The position numbers and the translations under genes were made by a program. Positions 23,995 to 34,387 of a DNA stretch of 64,000 nucleotides are shown in pieces. Location of the stretch: assembly GCF_049800955.1 (NCBI RefSeq), contig NZ_JBNAGA010000003.1, forward strand, positions 186,001-250,000, in the 5' to 3' direction. The number at the start of each line of letters is the position of its first letter. Within the stretch, counting starts at the first letter, position 1. Source of the stretch: JAKVBH01 sp049800955 (lineage in GTDB: Bacteria > Pseudomonadota > Alphaproteobacteria > Rhodobacterales > Rhodobacteraceae). Under the pieces are notes generated by a model, which was given only the letters and a program-made list of their open reading frames with translations, did no database searches and was not told the origin of the DNA.

Positions 23995-26613
23995 TCAGCC
24001 GTCCTTGCGGATTACCTCGTTTTTAGGGTCATAGGGGCTGTCGCACGTGACAACGGCATCCCAGAGTTTGTTTTGCATCCGGACTTGCAGCCTGGTGCCT
24101 TCGACAGCCAACTCCGGTGAGACATAGCCCATGCCGATGCTCTTGTTGAAAGCCACGGAATAGCCACCCGACGTCAGGCGTCCCACGCGTGTGCCGTCCG
24201 GGGTATAAAGCGCCTCGCGCCCCCAGGGATCGGCATCGTCAGGCCCGTCGATCAGCAGCGTGCAGCACTTGACGCGCACACCCGTCTCCACGAGTTTTTC
24301 CTTGCCGAAGAAGTCCTTCTCCAGATCGACAAAGCGGGGCAGGTCGGCCTCCAGCGGTGTCGCATCCCGGCCCAGCTCGGTGCCGAAGGCGCGATAGCTC
24401 TTCTCCTGCCGGAGCCAGTTCTGTGCCCGCGCGCCCACGAGTTTCATGCCGTGTTTGGCGCCCGCTTCCATGAGCAGATCCCAGAGGTAGTTCTGCATCT
24501 CGATGGGGTGGTGCAGCTCCCAGCCGAGCTCGCCCGTATAGGCCACGCGGATCGCTTTGACCGGGCACATCCCGAGCTCGATGTTGCGCATCGTGAGCCA
24601 CGGGAAGCGCTTGTTCGACAGCGCCGTTTCGGGGTCTGCATCCTTGATGACCTCGGCCAGCACGTCGCGTGATTTCGGTCCGGCAATGGCGAAAACACCC
24701 CATTGCGTTGTGACCTCTTGTGCATTGATGCGGCCATACTCGGGCTCTTTGTCCTCAATCGCCTTGTAGAGGTAATCCTGATCATAGGCGGTCCAGGCAC
24801 CGGCGGAGACGAGGTAGTAGTCGTTCTCGGCCTCGCGCACGATGGTGTATTCCGTGCGCGTCGTGCCGTGATCGGTGAGCGCGTAGGTCAGGTTGATCCG
24901 GCCCACGCGGGGCAGCTTGTTTGTCGTGAACCAATCAAGAAACGCCGTCGCGCCAGGGCCCCAGATGCGGTGCTTGGTGAAGGCGGTGGCATCAATGAGC
25001 CCCACGCCTTCGCGGACAGCCTTCGCCTCCTCCACGGCATATTGCCACCATGCACCACGTCGGAAGCTGCGGGCGTCATGGTCGGAGAAATCCGCAACCG
25101 GCCGGAATTGCCCCCCGGGATACGCAGTATCACGGATCGCCCCCGACCCGCCCCCCAGGGCGGGGGCGATGCCCCCACCCTCGGGCCGGGGGCCATCGTC
25201 TGTTGATCTCACAACCGGCTCGATTGCATAGTAATTTGGACGCTCCCAGCCATTCACCCAGCCAAACTGCGCCCCCGCCGCCTTCTGCCGGTCATAGGCG
25301 GGTGCCGTGCGCAGTGGCCGGCATGCTTCGCGCTCTTCATCGGGGTGGTGCAGGATGTAGACGTGTTCGTAGCATTCCTCGTTCTTGCGCGCGGCGAACT
25401 CGGTGGTCATCCAGGAGCCGTAGCGTTTGGGATCGAGGGAGGCCATGTCGATCTCGGCCTCACCTTCGACCATCATCTGCGCGAGGTAGTAGCCTGCGCC
25501 GCCCGCGGCCGTGATACCGAAGGAGAAGCCTTCAGCGAGCCACATGTTGCGCATCCCCGGCGCCGGGCCAATGAGCGGATTGCCATCGGGCGTGTAGCAG
25601 ATGGGGCCGTTGAAATCATCCTTGAGCCCTACCGTCTCAGTCGATGGAATACGGTGGATCATCGACATGTATTCTTCTTCGATCCGCTCCAGATCGAGGG
25701 GGAAGAGGTCCGCCCGGAAGCTGTCGGGGACGCCATATTCAAACCGCGCGGGCGCATTGCGCTCGTAAGGGCCAAGGATCCAGCCGCCGCGCTCTTCGCG
25801 CACATACCATTTCGCATCGGCATCGCGCAGGACAGGGTGCTCTCCATGCTCTTTGCGGTATTCCACCAGCATCGGATCGGGCTCGGTCACGATGAATTGG
25901 TGCTCGACCGGGATCGCGGGGATCTTGATGCCGAGCAGCTTTGCTGTGCGCTGTGCGTGGTTGCCGGTGGCGGTCACGACATGTTCGGCAGTCACAACCG
26001 TTTGCTCATCAGAAGCCACGAGGTTGCCGCCCTTCTCGACCATCTTGGTGAGCGTCACGCGCCACTCGGACCCGGTCCACTCATAGCCATCCACCTGCCA
26101 TTTGCGCTCGATCACAACGCCGCGTTGGCGTGCACCCTTGGCCATCGCCATGGTGACGTCGGCGGGGTTTATGTAGCCATCGGTCGGGTGATAGATCGCG
26201 CCCTCGAGATCTTCCGTGCGCACCAGCGGCCAGCGCTCCTTGATCTGGTCGGGCGTCATCCACTCAAAGGGCACGCCGCAAGTCTCGGCAGTGGAGGCAT
26301 AGAGCATGTATTCGTCCATGCGCGCCTGCGTCTGCGCCATGCGCAGGTTACCCACCACGGAAAAGCCCGCGTTCAGCCCCGTCTCTTCCTCAAGCGTCTT
26401 GTAGAGCTTGATCGAATAGTCGTGGATGTGGGTCGTCGCGTAGGACATGTTGAAATAGGGCAGGAGCCCTGCGGCATGCCATGTGGAGCCAGAGGTCAGC
26501 TCGTCGCGCTCCAGCAGCATGACATCATCCCAACCTGCGCGGGCAAGATGATAGGCGATCGAGGTCCCAACGGCTCCGCCGCCGACAACGAGAGCTTTGA
26601 CGTGGGTTTTCAT
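23995..26613 (-). CDS. FAD-dependent oxidoreductase/GcvT fusion, dimethylglycine dehydrogenase-like
   Basis: The 872-residue protein begins with a DAO-type FAD domain (ALVVGGGAVGTSIAYHLARA, then STWHAAGLLP) covering about residues 1-430. A FAO-type linker and a GcvT-like tetrahydrofolate-binding domain (about 470-870) follow. This layout is that of dimethylglycine and sarcosine dehydrogenases, which demethylate N-methylglycines and pass formaldehyde to folate. The ATG at 26613 is chosen because AGGAGT precedes it; the frame is open 14 codons further. The gene stands alone beside the relic region. The exact methylamine substrate is uncertain. Confidence 0.88.
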   Translation of the reverse strand: MKTHVKALVVGGGAVGTSIAYHLARAGWDDVMLLERDELTSGSTWHAAGLLPYFNMSYATTHIHDYSIKLYKTLEEETGLNAGFSVVGNLRMAQTQARMDEYMLYASTAETCGVPFEWMTPDQIKERWPLVRTEDLEGAIYHPTDGYINPADVTMAMAKGARQRGVVIERKWQVDGYEWTGSEWRVTLTKMVEKGGNLVASDEQTVVTAEHVVTATGNHAQRTAKLLGIKIPAIPVEHQFIVTEPDPMLVEYRKEHGEHPVLRDADAKWYVREERGGWILGPYERNAPARFEYGVPDSFRADLFPLDLERIEEEYMSMIHRIPSTETVGLKDDFNGPICYTPDGNPLIGPAPGMRNMWLAEGFSFGITAAGGAGYYLAQMMVEGEAEIDMASLDPKRYGSWMTTEFAARKNEECYEHVYILHHPDEEREACRPLRTAPAYDRQKAAGAQFGWVNGWERPNYYAIEPVVRSTDDGPRPEGGGIAPALGGGSGAIRDTAYPGGQFRPVADFSDHDARSFRRGAWWQYAVEEAKAVREGVGLIDATAFTKHRIWGPGATAFLDWFTTNKLPRVGRINLTYALTDHGTTRTEYTIVREAENDYYLVSAGAWTAYDQDYLYKAIEDKEPEYGRINAQEVTTQWGVFAIAGPKSRDVLAEVIKDADPETALSNKRFPWLTMRNIELGMCPVKAIRVAYTGELGWELHHPIEMQNYLWDLLMEAGAKHGMKLVGARAQNWLRQEKSYRAFGTELGRDATPLEADLPRFVDLEKDFFGKEKLVETGVRVKCCTLLIDGPDDADPWGREALYTPDGTRVGRLTSGGYSVAFNKSIGMGYVSPELAVEGTRLQVRMQNKLWDAVVTCDSPYDPKNEVIRKDG

Positions 26614-26718
26614 GAAGGCGACTCCTGACTGACTTGCCATCGAGATGTCGCTCAAATTCTCAACCTTGCCGCAATCCGCGCCGACCGATCACAGTTGGAA
26701 AACGACGCGCTCCGCCGC

Positions 26719-27327
26719 TTAGGTGCTCAGATCCACGGTTGAGCGCAACAGACGCCCCATGGCCCGCAACCCGGCGTATCCTTCCCGCGCGGCGCGGTAG
26801 GAGGCGTCGATCCGCGGCTTCAGAACCAGAGCATCGGATGGGATGTCCGTCTCAGGGTCTCGTTGCGTCCTGGCCTTTGCGGCCTCTGCGGCTTTCGCGG
26901 CGCGCAGGGCGGCCTCATGGGCCTCTTGCTCTGCCTTCATCTGAGCGCGTTCTTCGGCTTGTTGCCGCGCCATGCGTGCCTGACGTTGCATTTCCGCCTG
27001 CGCCCGGCGCCGCGCTTCATTGTGGCGCGCTCTTTCGCGGGCCTTCCGGGCCTTCTCGCTTTGGTCCAACGCGGCAAAGCCATCGCGGTGAAAGCGCAGG
27101 AGATCATAGGCTTCATTGATCTCGGCGAATCTCTTCGTGGCAGCCTTGGGGCATCCGCTGGCGACATCGGGATGATGATCGCGCGCCAAAGCGCGCCACT
27201 TTTTGCGAATGGTCGCAAAATCATCGAGAGGCGAGACCCCGAGGACCTTGTAGGCATATTCAGGTGCTGTGCGTTTCACAATCGGGAGCTCCTTGGCATC
27301 AAACACCGCTTGTGCCTTCGCCCCCAC
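26719..27327 (-). CDS. J-domain (DnaJ-type) protein
   Basis: The 202-residue protein has a J-domain at about residues 25-88 with the diagnostic HPD in ARDHHPDVA, followed by a long charged coiled coil (about 90-165) rich in Ala, Arg and Glu. J-domain proteins stimulate Hsp70 ATPase. There is no Gly/Phe or zinc-finger region, so it is not a canonical DnaJ. The client is unknown. Confidence 0.88.
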   Translation of the reverse strand: MGAKAQAVFDAKELPIVKRTAPEYAYKVLGVSPLDDFATIRKKWRALARDHHPDVASGCPKAATKRFAEINEAYDLLRFHRDGFAALDQSEKARKARERARHNEARRRAQAEMQRQARMARQQAEERAQMKAEQEAHEAALRAAKAAEAAKARTQRDPETDIPSDALVLKPRIDASYRAAREGYAGLRAMGRLLRSTVDLST

Positions 27328-27421
27328 GAAAACGCACCAATTACGGTAAAATCCAAACTACACTTTTGGTGCCTGCGGCGAAATGAAATACTTGCCGGAA
27401 GGTTAACGGGAGGAAGGTGCC

Positions 27422-29056
27422 ATGCTGCGCGCCAAAGCAGGCTATGAGGATACTCGGGCGGCGTTCCGCTGGGACATACCTGAGCGCTACAACATCGGTG
27501 TCGATGTCTGTGACAGGCTCGCAGAAGCTACGCCGCAGGCGCTTGCGCTGCGCGATGTGGCCCCGGGTGGCGCGTTTCGTGACGTGACCTTCGGCGCGTT
27601 GCGCGCGAGATCCAATCAGCTGGCCCATGTCCTGCAGGGCCGCGCGCAGCCGGGGGACCGTGTTGGTGTCTTGCTCGCGCAATGTGAAATGACCGCACTG
27701 GCGCATATTGCAGCCTTCAAAATGGGGGCCATTTCGCTGCCTTTGTTTACCCTGTTTGGGCCTGATGCCTTGCTGCATCGCCTGAAGGATTCCGGCGCGC
27801 GCGTCGTGATCACGGATGCTGAGGGCGCGGCAAAACTGGAGCCGTTGCGCGCTCAATTGCCAGAGCTCGTCCATGTCCTGACCGTTGCAGACGCGCCGGA
27901 TGACAATGCACTCGAAGCGCAGATGGCCTCACAAAGCCCCGAGTTTACGCCGGTGGATACCGCTGCGGATGACCCGGCGCTTTTGATCTATACCTCCGGG
28001 ACAACGGGCCATCCCAAAGGCGCGCTGCATGCCCATCGTGTGTTGCTTGGCCATTTGCCGGGCGTGGAAATGAGCCATGATTTCCTGCCGCAGGAGGGCG
28101 ACAGGATCTGGACGCCTGCGGATTGGGCGTGGATCGGGGGGCTTCTGGATGTGCTGCTGCCGGCCTTGCATCATGGGGTTCCCGTTGTGGCCCATCGGTT
28201 TCGCAAATTCACCGCCGAGGCGGCGTTTGATTTCATCGAGACCCATGGCATCCGCAATGCGTTCCTGCCGCCCACGGCCCTCAAGTTGATGCGTCAGGCC
28301 GAGGGTCGTCGCGTGCAGATGCGATCCGTGGCTTCAGGCGGAGAGACATTGGGCGCAGAGCTTTTAGACTGGGGCCGCGATGTTTTTGGCGTGACGATCA
28401 ACGAGTTTTATGGACAGACCGAATGCAACATGGTCGTGTCGTCCTGCGCGGCGCTGGCACCTGCGGAGCCGGGCGTCATGGGGTGGGCTGTGCCCGGCCA
28501 TGAGGTCGCAGTGATCGATCCGTCAGGTGCCGCCTGTGAGACGGAGGAGGAGGGCGACATCGCCGTGGTCAGTCCCGATCCCGTCATGTTTCTCAAATAC
28601 TGGAACCGGCCCGAGGCGACCGATGAGAAATTCCGCACCGGCCCGGATGGCACGCGCTGGCTGCTGACCGGCGACCGCGGCTGGCACACATCCAGCGGGC
28701 GAATTGCCTACAAAGGCCGCGACGATGATGTCATCTCCTCATCGGGCTACCGTGTTGGCCCTGCGGAGATCGAGGATTGTTTGCTTACCCATCCCAGCGT
28801 CGCCATGGCGGGCGTGGTGGGCCAGCCGGACAAGACGCGCGGGGAGATCATCGTGGCCTATGTGACGCTGACAGCGGATGCCGCGCCGGGTGACGCGCTG
28901 GCCCAGGAGATCAGCGACCATGTCCGCACACGATTGGCCGCCTATGAGGCGCCGCGCGCCGTGCGCTTTCTGGACGAGATGCCGCTAACGACCACAGGCA
29001 AGATTATCCGCCGCGCGCTCAGAGAGCATGCGCGCGGCGTGCGTGATCAGCCGTAA
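27422..29056 (+). CDS. Acyl-CoA synthetase (AMP-forming)
   Basis: The 544-residue ANL-superfamily enzyme has the P-loop YTSGTTGHPKGA, the aromatic/adenylate motif EFYGQTECN, the TGDRGWHTSSG hinge region and the C-terminal lysine region TTTGKIIRR. It activates a carboxylic acid to an acyl-CoA via acyl-AMP; chain length cannot be told. A strong ribosome site (GGAGGAAGG) precedes the ATG. The stop overlaps the convergent malic enzyme gene by ten bases. Confidence 0.92.
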   Translation: MLRAKAGYEDTRAAFRWDIPERYNIGVDVCDRLAEATPQALALRDVAPGGAFRDVTFGALRARSNQLAHVLQGRAQPGDRVGVLLAQCEMTALAHIAAFKMGAISLPLFTLFGPDALLHRLKDSGARVVITDAEGAAKLEPLRAQLPELVHVLTVADAPDDNALEAQMASQSPEFTPVDTAADDPALLIYTSGTTGHPKGALHAHRVLLGHLPGVEMSHDFLPQEGDRIWTPADWAWIGGLLDVLLPALHHGVPVVAHRFRKFTAEAAFDFIETHGIRNAFLPPTALKLMRQAEGRRVQMRSVASGGETLGAELLDWGRDVFGVTINEFYGQTECNMVVSSCAALAPAEPGVMGWAVPGHEVAVIDPSGAACETEEEGDIAVVSPDPVMFLKYWNRPEATDEKFRTGPDGTRWLLTGDRGWHTSSGRIAYKGRDDDVISSSGYRVGPAEIEDCLLTHPSVAMAGVVGQPDKTRGEIIVAYVTLTADAAPGDALAQEISDHVRTRLAAYEAPRAVRFLDEMPLTTTGKIIRRALREHARGVRDQP

Positions 29057-31326
29057 TGTGAGACAGGCGTTCCTGCGATGGCGGCCATATTGAGCAGCCC
29101 GCGCGCCGTCACCCCGGGCGTCACGATATGGGCGCGGTTGCCCATGCCCATCAGGATCGGGCCGACTTCCAAACCGCCCGCTTTCATCTTCAGAATGTTG
29201 CGCACGCCCGAGGCCGCATCGGCATTGGAAAAGATCAGAACATTGGCCGCGCCCGTCATCCGGTTGGACGGCAGCAATCGCGCCCGCAATTCAGCATCCA
29301 GCGCCGCATCGACCTTCATCTCGCCTTCATAGCAGAAATCGACGCCTTTGCGGTCCAGAATGGCCATCGCCTCGCGCAGCCGCCTGCTGGAGTCGGAGTT
29401 TTCATTTCCGAATTGCGATTGCGAACAAAAGGCGATGTTGGGCGTGAGGCCAAAGCGCTTGACGTGGCGCGCGGCCCCTTCGGCGATCTCGGCCAGTTCC
29501 TCTGGTGTCGGCGCGCTCCAGACATGGGTGTCTGCGACAAAGAGCGGCCCGTCTTCGAGGATCATCAGCGAGAGGGCGCCATGGGGGGCCATCGATTCTG
29601 TCCCGAGCACCTGGCTCACGTAGTTCAGATGCCAGCGATACTCGCCAAAGGTCCCGCAAATCAGGCTGTCAGCATCTCCGCGATGCACCATGACTGCCCC
29701 AATGGCTGTCGTGTTTGTGCGCATGATCGCGCGGGCCAGATCGGGCGTCACGCCGCGCCGGGCCATGATCTCATGATAAGTGCCCCAATAGTCGCGGTAG
29801 CGGGGGTCGTTCTCGGGGTTCACGATCTCGAAATCGCGCCCGGGTTTGACGGCCAGCCCCGCCCTGTCTGCCCGGGCCTCGATCACCTCGGGGCGACCGA
29901 TCACGATGGGCTTTTCGGTGGTTTCCTCCAAAATGGCCTGCGCGGCGCGCAGCACGCGCTCGTCTTCCCCTTCGGCAAAGACGATGCGGCGCGAGGCTGT
30001 GCCTGCTGCCTCGAACACGGGGCGCATCAGCAGCGCGGACTTGAAGACCGATTGGCGCAGGCTTTCGCGATAGGCTTGCATATCCTCAAGCGGACGGGTG
30101 GCCACGCCTGTCTCCATGGCAGCTTGCGCGACAGCGCTTGAGACAACGGCCGACAGGCGCGGGTCAAACGGTTTGGGGATCAGATAATCCGCGCCAAAGG
30201 TGAGTTGCTCGCCCTTGTAAGCGGCAGCGGCTTCCGCGCTTGTTGTCTTGCGCGCGAGCTCGGCAATGCCCTCGATACAGGCGATTTGCATCGCATCATT
30301 GATCTCCGTTGCGCCCACGTCCAGCGCGCCTCGGAAGATGAAGGGGAAACACAGCACGTTATTGACCTGATTGGGAAAATCGCTGCGCCCCGTGGCGATG
30401 ATCGCATCGGGCACTGCGGCGCGCGCGAGATCGGGCATGATTTCCGGCGTGGGGTTGGCCAGAGCAAAAACGATCGGTCGTTTGGCCATTTTGGTGACAT
30501 GTTCGGGCTTGAGCACCCCGGGGCCCGAAAGGCCCAGGAAAAGATCCGCCCCGTCGATCACCTCATCGAGGCTGCGCTTGTCAGAGGCCTGCGCGAAGGC
30601 GGCCTTTTGCGGGTTCATATCGATCTCGCGGCCTTCATGGACCAGCCCGTGAATGTCGCAGAGCCAGACGTTTTCGCGTTTGACCCCAAGCTTGAGGAGC
30701 ATGTTCAGGCAGGCGATGCCCGCCGCTCCGCCGCCTGTCGAGACGATCTTGATGTCCTCAAAGCGTTTGCCCGCGACACGCAGCGCATTGGTGGCGGCGG
30801 CGCCCACGACGATGGCCGTGCCATGCTGGTCATCGTGGAAAACGGGAATGTTCATCCGCTCGCGACAGATCTTTTCGACGATGAAACAATCGGGCGCCTT
30901 GATGTCTTCGAGATTGATCGCGCCAAAGGTAGGCCCCATGGCACAGACGATCTCGGCAAGCTTCTCCGGGTCTGTTTCATCGAGTTCGATGTCAAAGCAA
31001 TCGATGCCTGCAAACTTCTTGAAGAGGACAGCCTTGCCTTCCATCACAGGCTTGGAGGCCAGCGCACCGATATTGCCAAGCCCCAGGACCGCAGAGCCAT
31101 TGGTCACCACTGCAACGAGATTGCCGCGCGCCGTGTAGCGGGCTGCATCCGCAGGGTTTTCCTTGATCTCGATACAGGCCTCCGCCACGCCGGGGCTGTA
31201 GGCTCGCGCCAGATCGCGGCCGTTGGCCAAGGGCTTCGTGGCCCGGATCTCCAGTTTGCCTGGTTTTGGAAATTCGTGGTAATGCAGCGCCGCCTTGCGC
31301 AAAGCATCCTTGCCTGAATCGCTCAT
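29047..31326 (-). CDS. maeB: NADP-dependent malic enzyme with phosphotransacetylase-like C-terminal domain
   Basis: The 759-residue protein combines a malic enzyme part (about residues 1-430; YSPGVAEAC, FHDDQHGTA, GGGAAGIACL) with a Pta-like domain (about 430-759; VFAEGEDERVLRAAQ). The second domain is regulatory in this family, binding acetyl-CoA. The enzyme decarboxylates malate to pyruvate with NADPH formation. GGAGGG precedes the ATG. A small dyad, GTTTA-N4-TAAAC (31350-31363), lies 24 bp upstream and could be an operator. Confidence 0.95.
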   Translation of the reverse strand: MSDSGKDALRKAALHYHEFPKPGKLEIRATKPLANGRDLARAYSPGVAEACIEIKENPADAARYTARGNLVAVVTNGSAVLGLGNIGALASKPVMEGKAVLFKKFAGIDCFDIELDETDPEKLAEIVCAMGPTFGAINLEDIKAPDCFIVEKICRERMNIPVFHDDQHGTAIVVGAAATNALRVAGKRFEDIKIVSTGGGAAGIACLNMLLKLGVKRENVWLCDIHGLVHEGREIDMNPQKAAFAQASDKRSLDEVIDGADLFLGLSGPGVLKPEHVTKMAKRPIVFALANPTPEIMPDLARAAVPDAIIATGRSDFPNQVNNVLCFPFIFRGALDVGATEINDAMQIACIEGIAELARKTTSAEAAAAYKGEQLTFGADYLIPKPFDPRLSAVVSSAVAQAAMETGVATRPLEDMQAYRESLRQSVFKSALLMRPVFEAAGTASRRIVFAEGEDERVLRAAQAILEETTEKPIVIGRPEVIEARADRAGLAVKPGRDFEIVNPENDPRYRDYWGTYHEIMARRGVTPDLARAIMRTNTTAIGAVMVHRGDADSLICGTFGEYRWHLNYVSQVLGTESMAPHGALSLMILEDGPLFVADTHVWSAPTPEELAEIAEGAARHVKRFGLTPNIAFCSQSQFGNENSDSSRRLREAMAILDRKGVDFCYEGEMKVDAALDAELRARLLPSNRMTGAANVLIFSNADAASGVRNILKMKAGGLEVGPILMGMGNRAHIVTPGVTARGLLNMAAIAGTPVSHYG

Positions 31327-31488
31327 CTGTCCCTCCGCTCTTTTGGATAGTTTAGCCTTAAACGAGTGTGTGTGGGGTTAAAATGCGGTGCTTGGCCGCT
31401 GGGGTCTTTTTGCCAATGCGCCCCTTGCGGAATCTGCCCTCGCAGATCAACATGTCCCTTCGACATCGGGTCATCAGGGGGAGACCAC

Positions 31489-31869
31489 ATGCGCGAGCAA
31501 GCGTTGCAGATCCGCGAGAAGGCCTATGCGCCCTATTCGGACTTTCCGGTGGGGGCTGTGGTCCAGACGCCATCGGGCGAGACATTCGCGGGATGCAATG
31601 TCGAAAACGTGGCCTACCCTGAGGGCACATGCGCCGAAGCGGGCGCTATCGCAGCGATGGTGGCTGCGGGCGCGCGCGAAATTGTGGCGGTTTATGTCGT
31701 GGCAGGCAGTGACAGCCCGGTGCCCCCCTGCGGTGGCTGTCGCCAAAAGCTCGCGGAGTTTGCCAAAGGCCCTGTGCGCGTGACCATGGCGACCGTGAGT
31801 GGCGTCGAAACCGAGGTGCTTCTGTCCGAGCTGTTACCCGGGGCATTTGGCGCGGAGCACATGTCGTGA
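31489..31869 (+). CDS. cdd: Cytidine deaminase
   Basis: The 126-residue protein has the zinc-deaminase motifs TCAEAGAIAAM (catalytic Glu with a Cys ligand in place of His) and PPCGGCRQKL (two Cys ligands). It deaminates cytidine and deoxycytidine to uridine forms. The ATG at 31489 is preceded by GGGGGAGA; the frame is open upstream, but that part does not resemble the family. It is the first gene of the salvage operon and overlaps deoA by four bases. Confidence 0.95.
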   Translation: MREQALQIREKAYAPYSDFPVGAVVQTPSGETFAGCNVENVAYPEGTCAEAGAIAAMVAAGAREIVAVYVVAGSDSPVPPCGGCRQKLAEFAKGPVRVTMATVSGVETEVLLSELLPGAFGAEHMS

Positions 31870-33194
31870 GCGATGCGCGGTCCATTCTCGCGCAATTGCG
31901 CACGGGACGTGACGTCTCGGCCGATGACTTGACGTGGTTTGCCCAAGGGTTGGCAGATCACAGCGTGAGCGCGGCGCAGGCCGGCGCTTTTGCCATGGCG
32001 GTTTGCATGGGCGGGCTGGGCGAGGCTGGTCGTGTGGCTTTGACCAGGGCCATGCGCGATTCCGGCGAAACGCTGCGCTGGTCCTTGCCCGGGCCAGTGC
32101 TCGACAAGCATTCGACCGGTGGCATTGGCGACTGCGTCTCTCTCGTTCTGGCGCCAGCGCTGGCGGCTTGCGGCGCCTATGTCCCGATGATTTCGGGCCG
32201 TGGGCTGGGGCATACCGGCGGCACGCTCGACAAGCTCGAAGCCATTCCCGGCGTCAGCACCGAGCTGGAGACCGCACGCTTTGAGACTGTCGTGCGCGAG
32301 GCTGGCTGTGCCATCGTGGCCGCATCCGCACGGATCGCACCGGCGGACAGGCGCCTCTACGCGGTCCGCGATGTGACATCCACCGTCGAGAGCCTCGATC
32401 TGATCACAGCCTCCATCCTGTCCAAGAAATTGGCTGCGGGGTTGGAAGGTCTCGTGCTGGACGTCAAGACGGGCTCAGGCGCGTTCATGAAATCCCAGGA
32501 AGAGGCGCAGGCCCTTGCCGAGGCGTTGGTCAAAACTGCGAATGCGGCAGGCTGCCCCACGTCGGCGCTCTTGACGGACATGTCCCAACCTTTGGCCCCC
32601 AATCTGGGCAATGCGCTGGAGGTGGACCATGTCATGGGCGTGCTGTGCAGCGGGGTGCGTGGGCCGCTCTTTGATCTGACATGCGCGCTCGGCGGCGTGG
32701 CTTTGGCGCAGGGGCGATTGGCGGCGGATATGGAGCAGGGCGCAGGCCTTATTGCGCGCGTCATCGAGACGGGCGCAGCGGCAGAGCATTTTGGCAAGAT
32801 GGTCGTCGCCATGGGCGGGCCGCTTGGCTTTACAGAAAACTGGCGGCGCTACCTGCCCGAAGCACCGGTCATTCAGGAAGTCACGGCCGCGCAGGGCGGG
32901 CGGGTCCGGTCAATTGACGGCGAAGTGCTGGGCAATGTGGTGGTGCATCTGGGCGGCGGGCGACGTGTCGAAGGCGATCAGATCAACCCCGCTGTGGGGC
33001 TGAGCGATGTTATCCGGCTGGGCGCATCCATCGCGCCGGGGCAGCCTTTGGCGCGCGTACATGCGATGCGCGAAGCACAGGCAGACGCAGCCGCGCGCGC
33101 CATCCGGGCGGCGATCCACATCGAAACTGACCTTGAAGTGGATGCGCACGCCAATCCGGCACCGGAGCTGATCACCGGTCAGGTGACGCCATGA
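31866..33194 (+). CDS. deoA: Thymidine phosphorylase
   Basis: The 442-residue enzyme of the pyrimidine nucleoside phosphorylase family has the signature SGRGLGHTGGTLDKLE and the phosphate-binding DKHSTGGIGD and KTGSGAFM. It splits thymidine or deoxyuridine into base and deoxyribose 1-phosphate. The start is GTG overlapping the cdd stop; the end overlaps deoB by four bases. It passes deoxyribose 1-phosphate to DeoB. Confidence 0.96.
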   Translation: MSDARSILAQLRTGRDVSADDLTWFAQGLADHSVSAAQAGAFAMAVCMGGLGEAGRVALTRAMRDSGETLRWSLPGPVLDKHSTGGIGDCVSLVLAPALAACGAYVPMISGRGLGHTGGTLDKLEAIPGVSTELETARFETVVREAGCAIVAASARIAPADRRLYAVRDVTSTVESLDLITASILSKKLAAGLEGLVLDVKTGSGAFMKSQEEAQALAEALVKTANAAGCPTSALLTDMSQPLAPNLGNALEVDHVMGVLCSGVRGPLFDLTCALGGVALAQGRLAADMEQGAGLIARVIETGAAAEHFGKMVVAMGGPLGFTENWRRYLPEAPVIQEVTAAQGGRVRSIDGEVLGNVVVHLGGGRRVEGDQINPAVGLSDVIRLGASIAPGQPLARVHAMREAQADAAARAIRAAIHIETDLEVDAHANPAPELITGQVTP

Positions 33195-34387
33195 GCCGCG
33201 CTTTCCTTGTTGTCATGGATTCCGTGGGCATCGGCGGCGCGCCGGACGCGGATACCTTCTTTAACGGCGACGTGCCCGATACAGGCGCCAACACCCTGGC
33301 GCATATCGTGGACGCAACGGGGCTCTTTCTGCCGACGTTGGATCGCATGGGGCTGGGCGCGGCCTGCGCTTTGGCGTCGGGCGTGCAATTGCCCGGCTGG
33401 TCCGAGCGGCCGGACGGGGCCGGGGGCTGTTGGGCAGTTGCCACAGAGCAATCACGGGGCAAGGACACCCCCTCGGGCCATTGGGAGCTCGCAGGCTTGC
33501 TTGTGCCCTGGGAATGGCACTATTTCCCCGATACGCAACCAAGCTTTCCCAAAGAAATCAGCGCCTTGGCGGCAAAGCTCGCGGGCGTTGACGGGATTTT
33601 GGGGGATTGCCACGCATCTGGTACGGATATTCTCTCTCGTCTCGGTGAGGCGCATATGCAGACGGGACAGCCCATTTGCTACACCTCAGCGGACAGTGTT
33701 TTTCAGATTGCTGCCCATGAAGAAACCTTTGGTTTAGAGAGGCTTCTGCAGCTTTGTTCAGACATGTCCGGCCCCTTGCATGACATGCGCGTCGGACGTG
33801 TGATTGCGCGGCCCTTTGTCGGAACACCAGGAAATTTCAAGCGGACGCAGAACCGGCGCGACTATGCGATGACGCCCCCTGAACCGATCCTCACGAACTG
33901 GGCGCAAGACGCAGGCAGACTTGTCCACACGATTGGCAAGATCAAGGATATCTTCGCCGGGCAAGGTGTTGATACGGCTGTAAAAGGTGCGGATGTTGAT
34001 CTCATGCAGGAGCTTCACAAATCTGTGGATAACCTGCCCGATGGGTCCTTGTGTTTTGCCAATTTCGTGGAGTTCGACAGCCTCTATGGCCACCGCAGAG
34101 ATCCACAGGGTTATGCACAGCACCTCAGCTGGTTCGACGGGCAAATCGCAAAACTTCTGCCAATACTGCGTGAAGGCGACTTGCTTGTCATTACGGCCGA
34201 TCACGGAAATGACCCGACGTGGGTCGGGACGGACCACACGCGGGAGCGGGTGCCGGTTCTGGTTCATGGCGCAGGCAGCGGATCACTGGGCGGATCACTG
34301 GGCCATGTCGCCTTCGCCGATGTGGCGGCATCGGTCGCGGCCCATCTCGGCCTGACATCCAGCGGACCGGGGAGGTCGTTTTTATGA
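33191..34387 (+). CDS. deoB: Phosphopentomutase
   Basis: The 398-residue alkaline-phosphatase-superfamily mutase has the N-terminal metal motif VMDSVGIGGAPDAD, the central GKDTPSGHWE with the phosphorylated Thr, and the C-terminal metal ligands TADHGNDPT. It converts (deoxy)ribose 1-phosphate to the 5-phosphate. Its start and stop each overlap the neighbouring genes by four bases. Confidence 0.97.
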   Translation: MSRAFLVVMDSVGIGGAPDADTFFNGDVPDTGANTLAHIVDATGLFLPTLDRMGLGAACALASGVQLPGWSERPDGAGGCWAVATEQSRGKDTPSGHWELAGLLVPWEWHYFPDTQPSFPKEISALAAKLAGVDGILGDCHASGTDILSRLGEAHMQTGQPICYTSADSVFQIAAHEETFGLERLLQLCSDMSGPLHDMRVGRVIARPFVGTPGNFKRTQNRRDYAMTPPEPILTNWAQDAGRLVHTIGKIKDIFAGQGVDTAVKGADVDLMQELHKSVDNLPDGSLCFANFVEFDSLYGHRRDPQGYAQHLSWFDGQIAKLLPILREGDLLVITADHGNDPTWVGTDHTRERVPVLVHGAGSGSLGGSLGHVAFADVAASVAAHLGLTSSGPGRSFL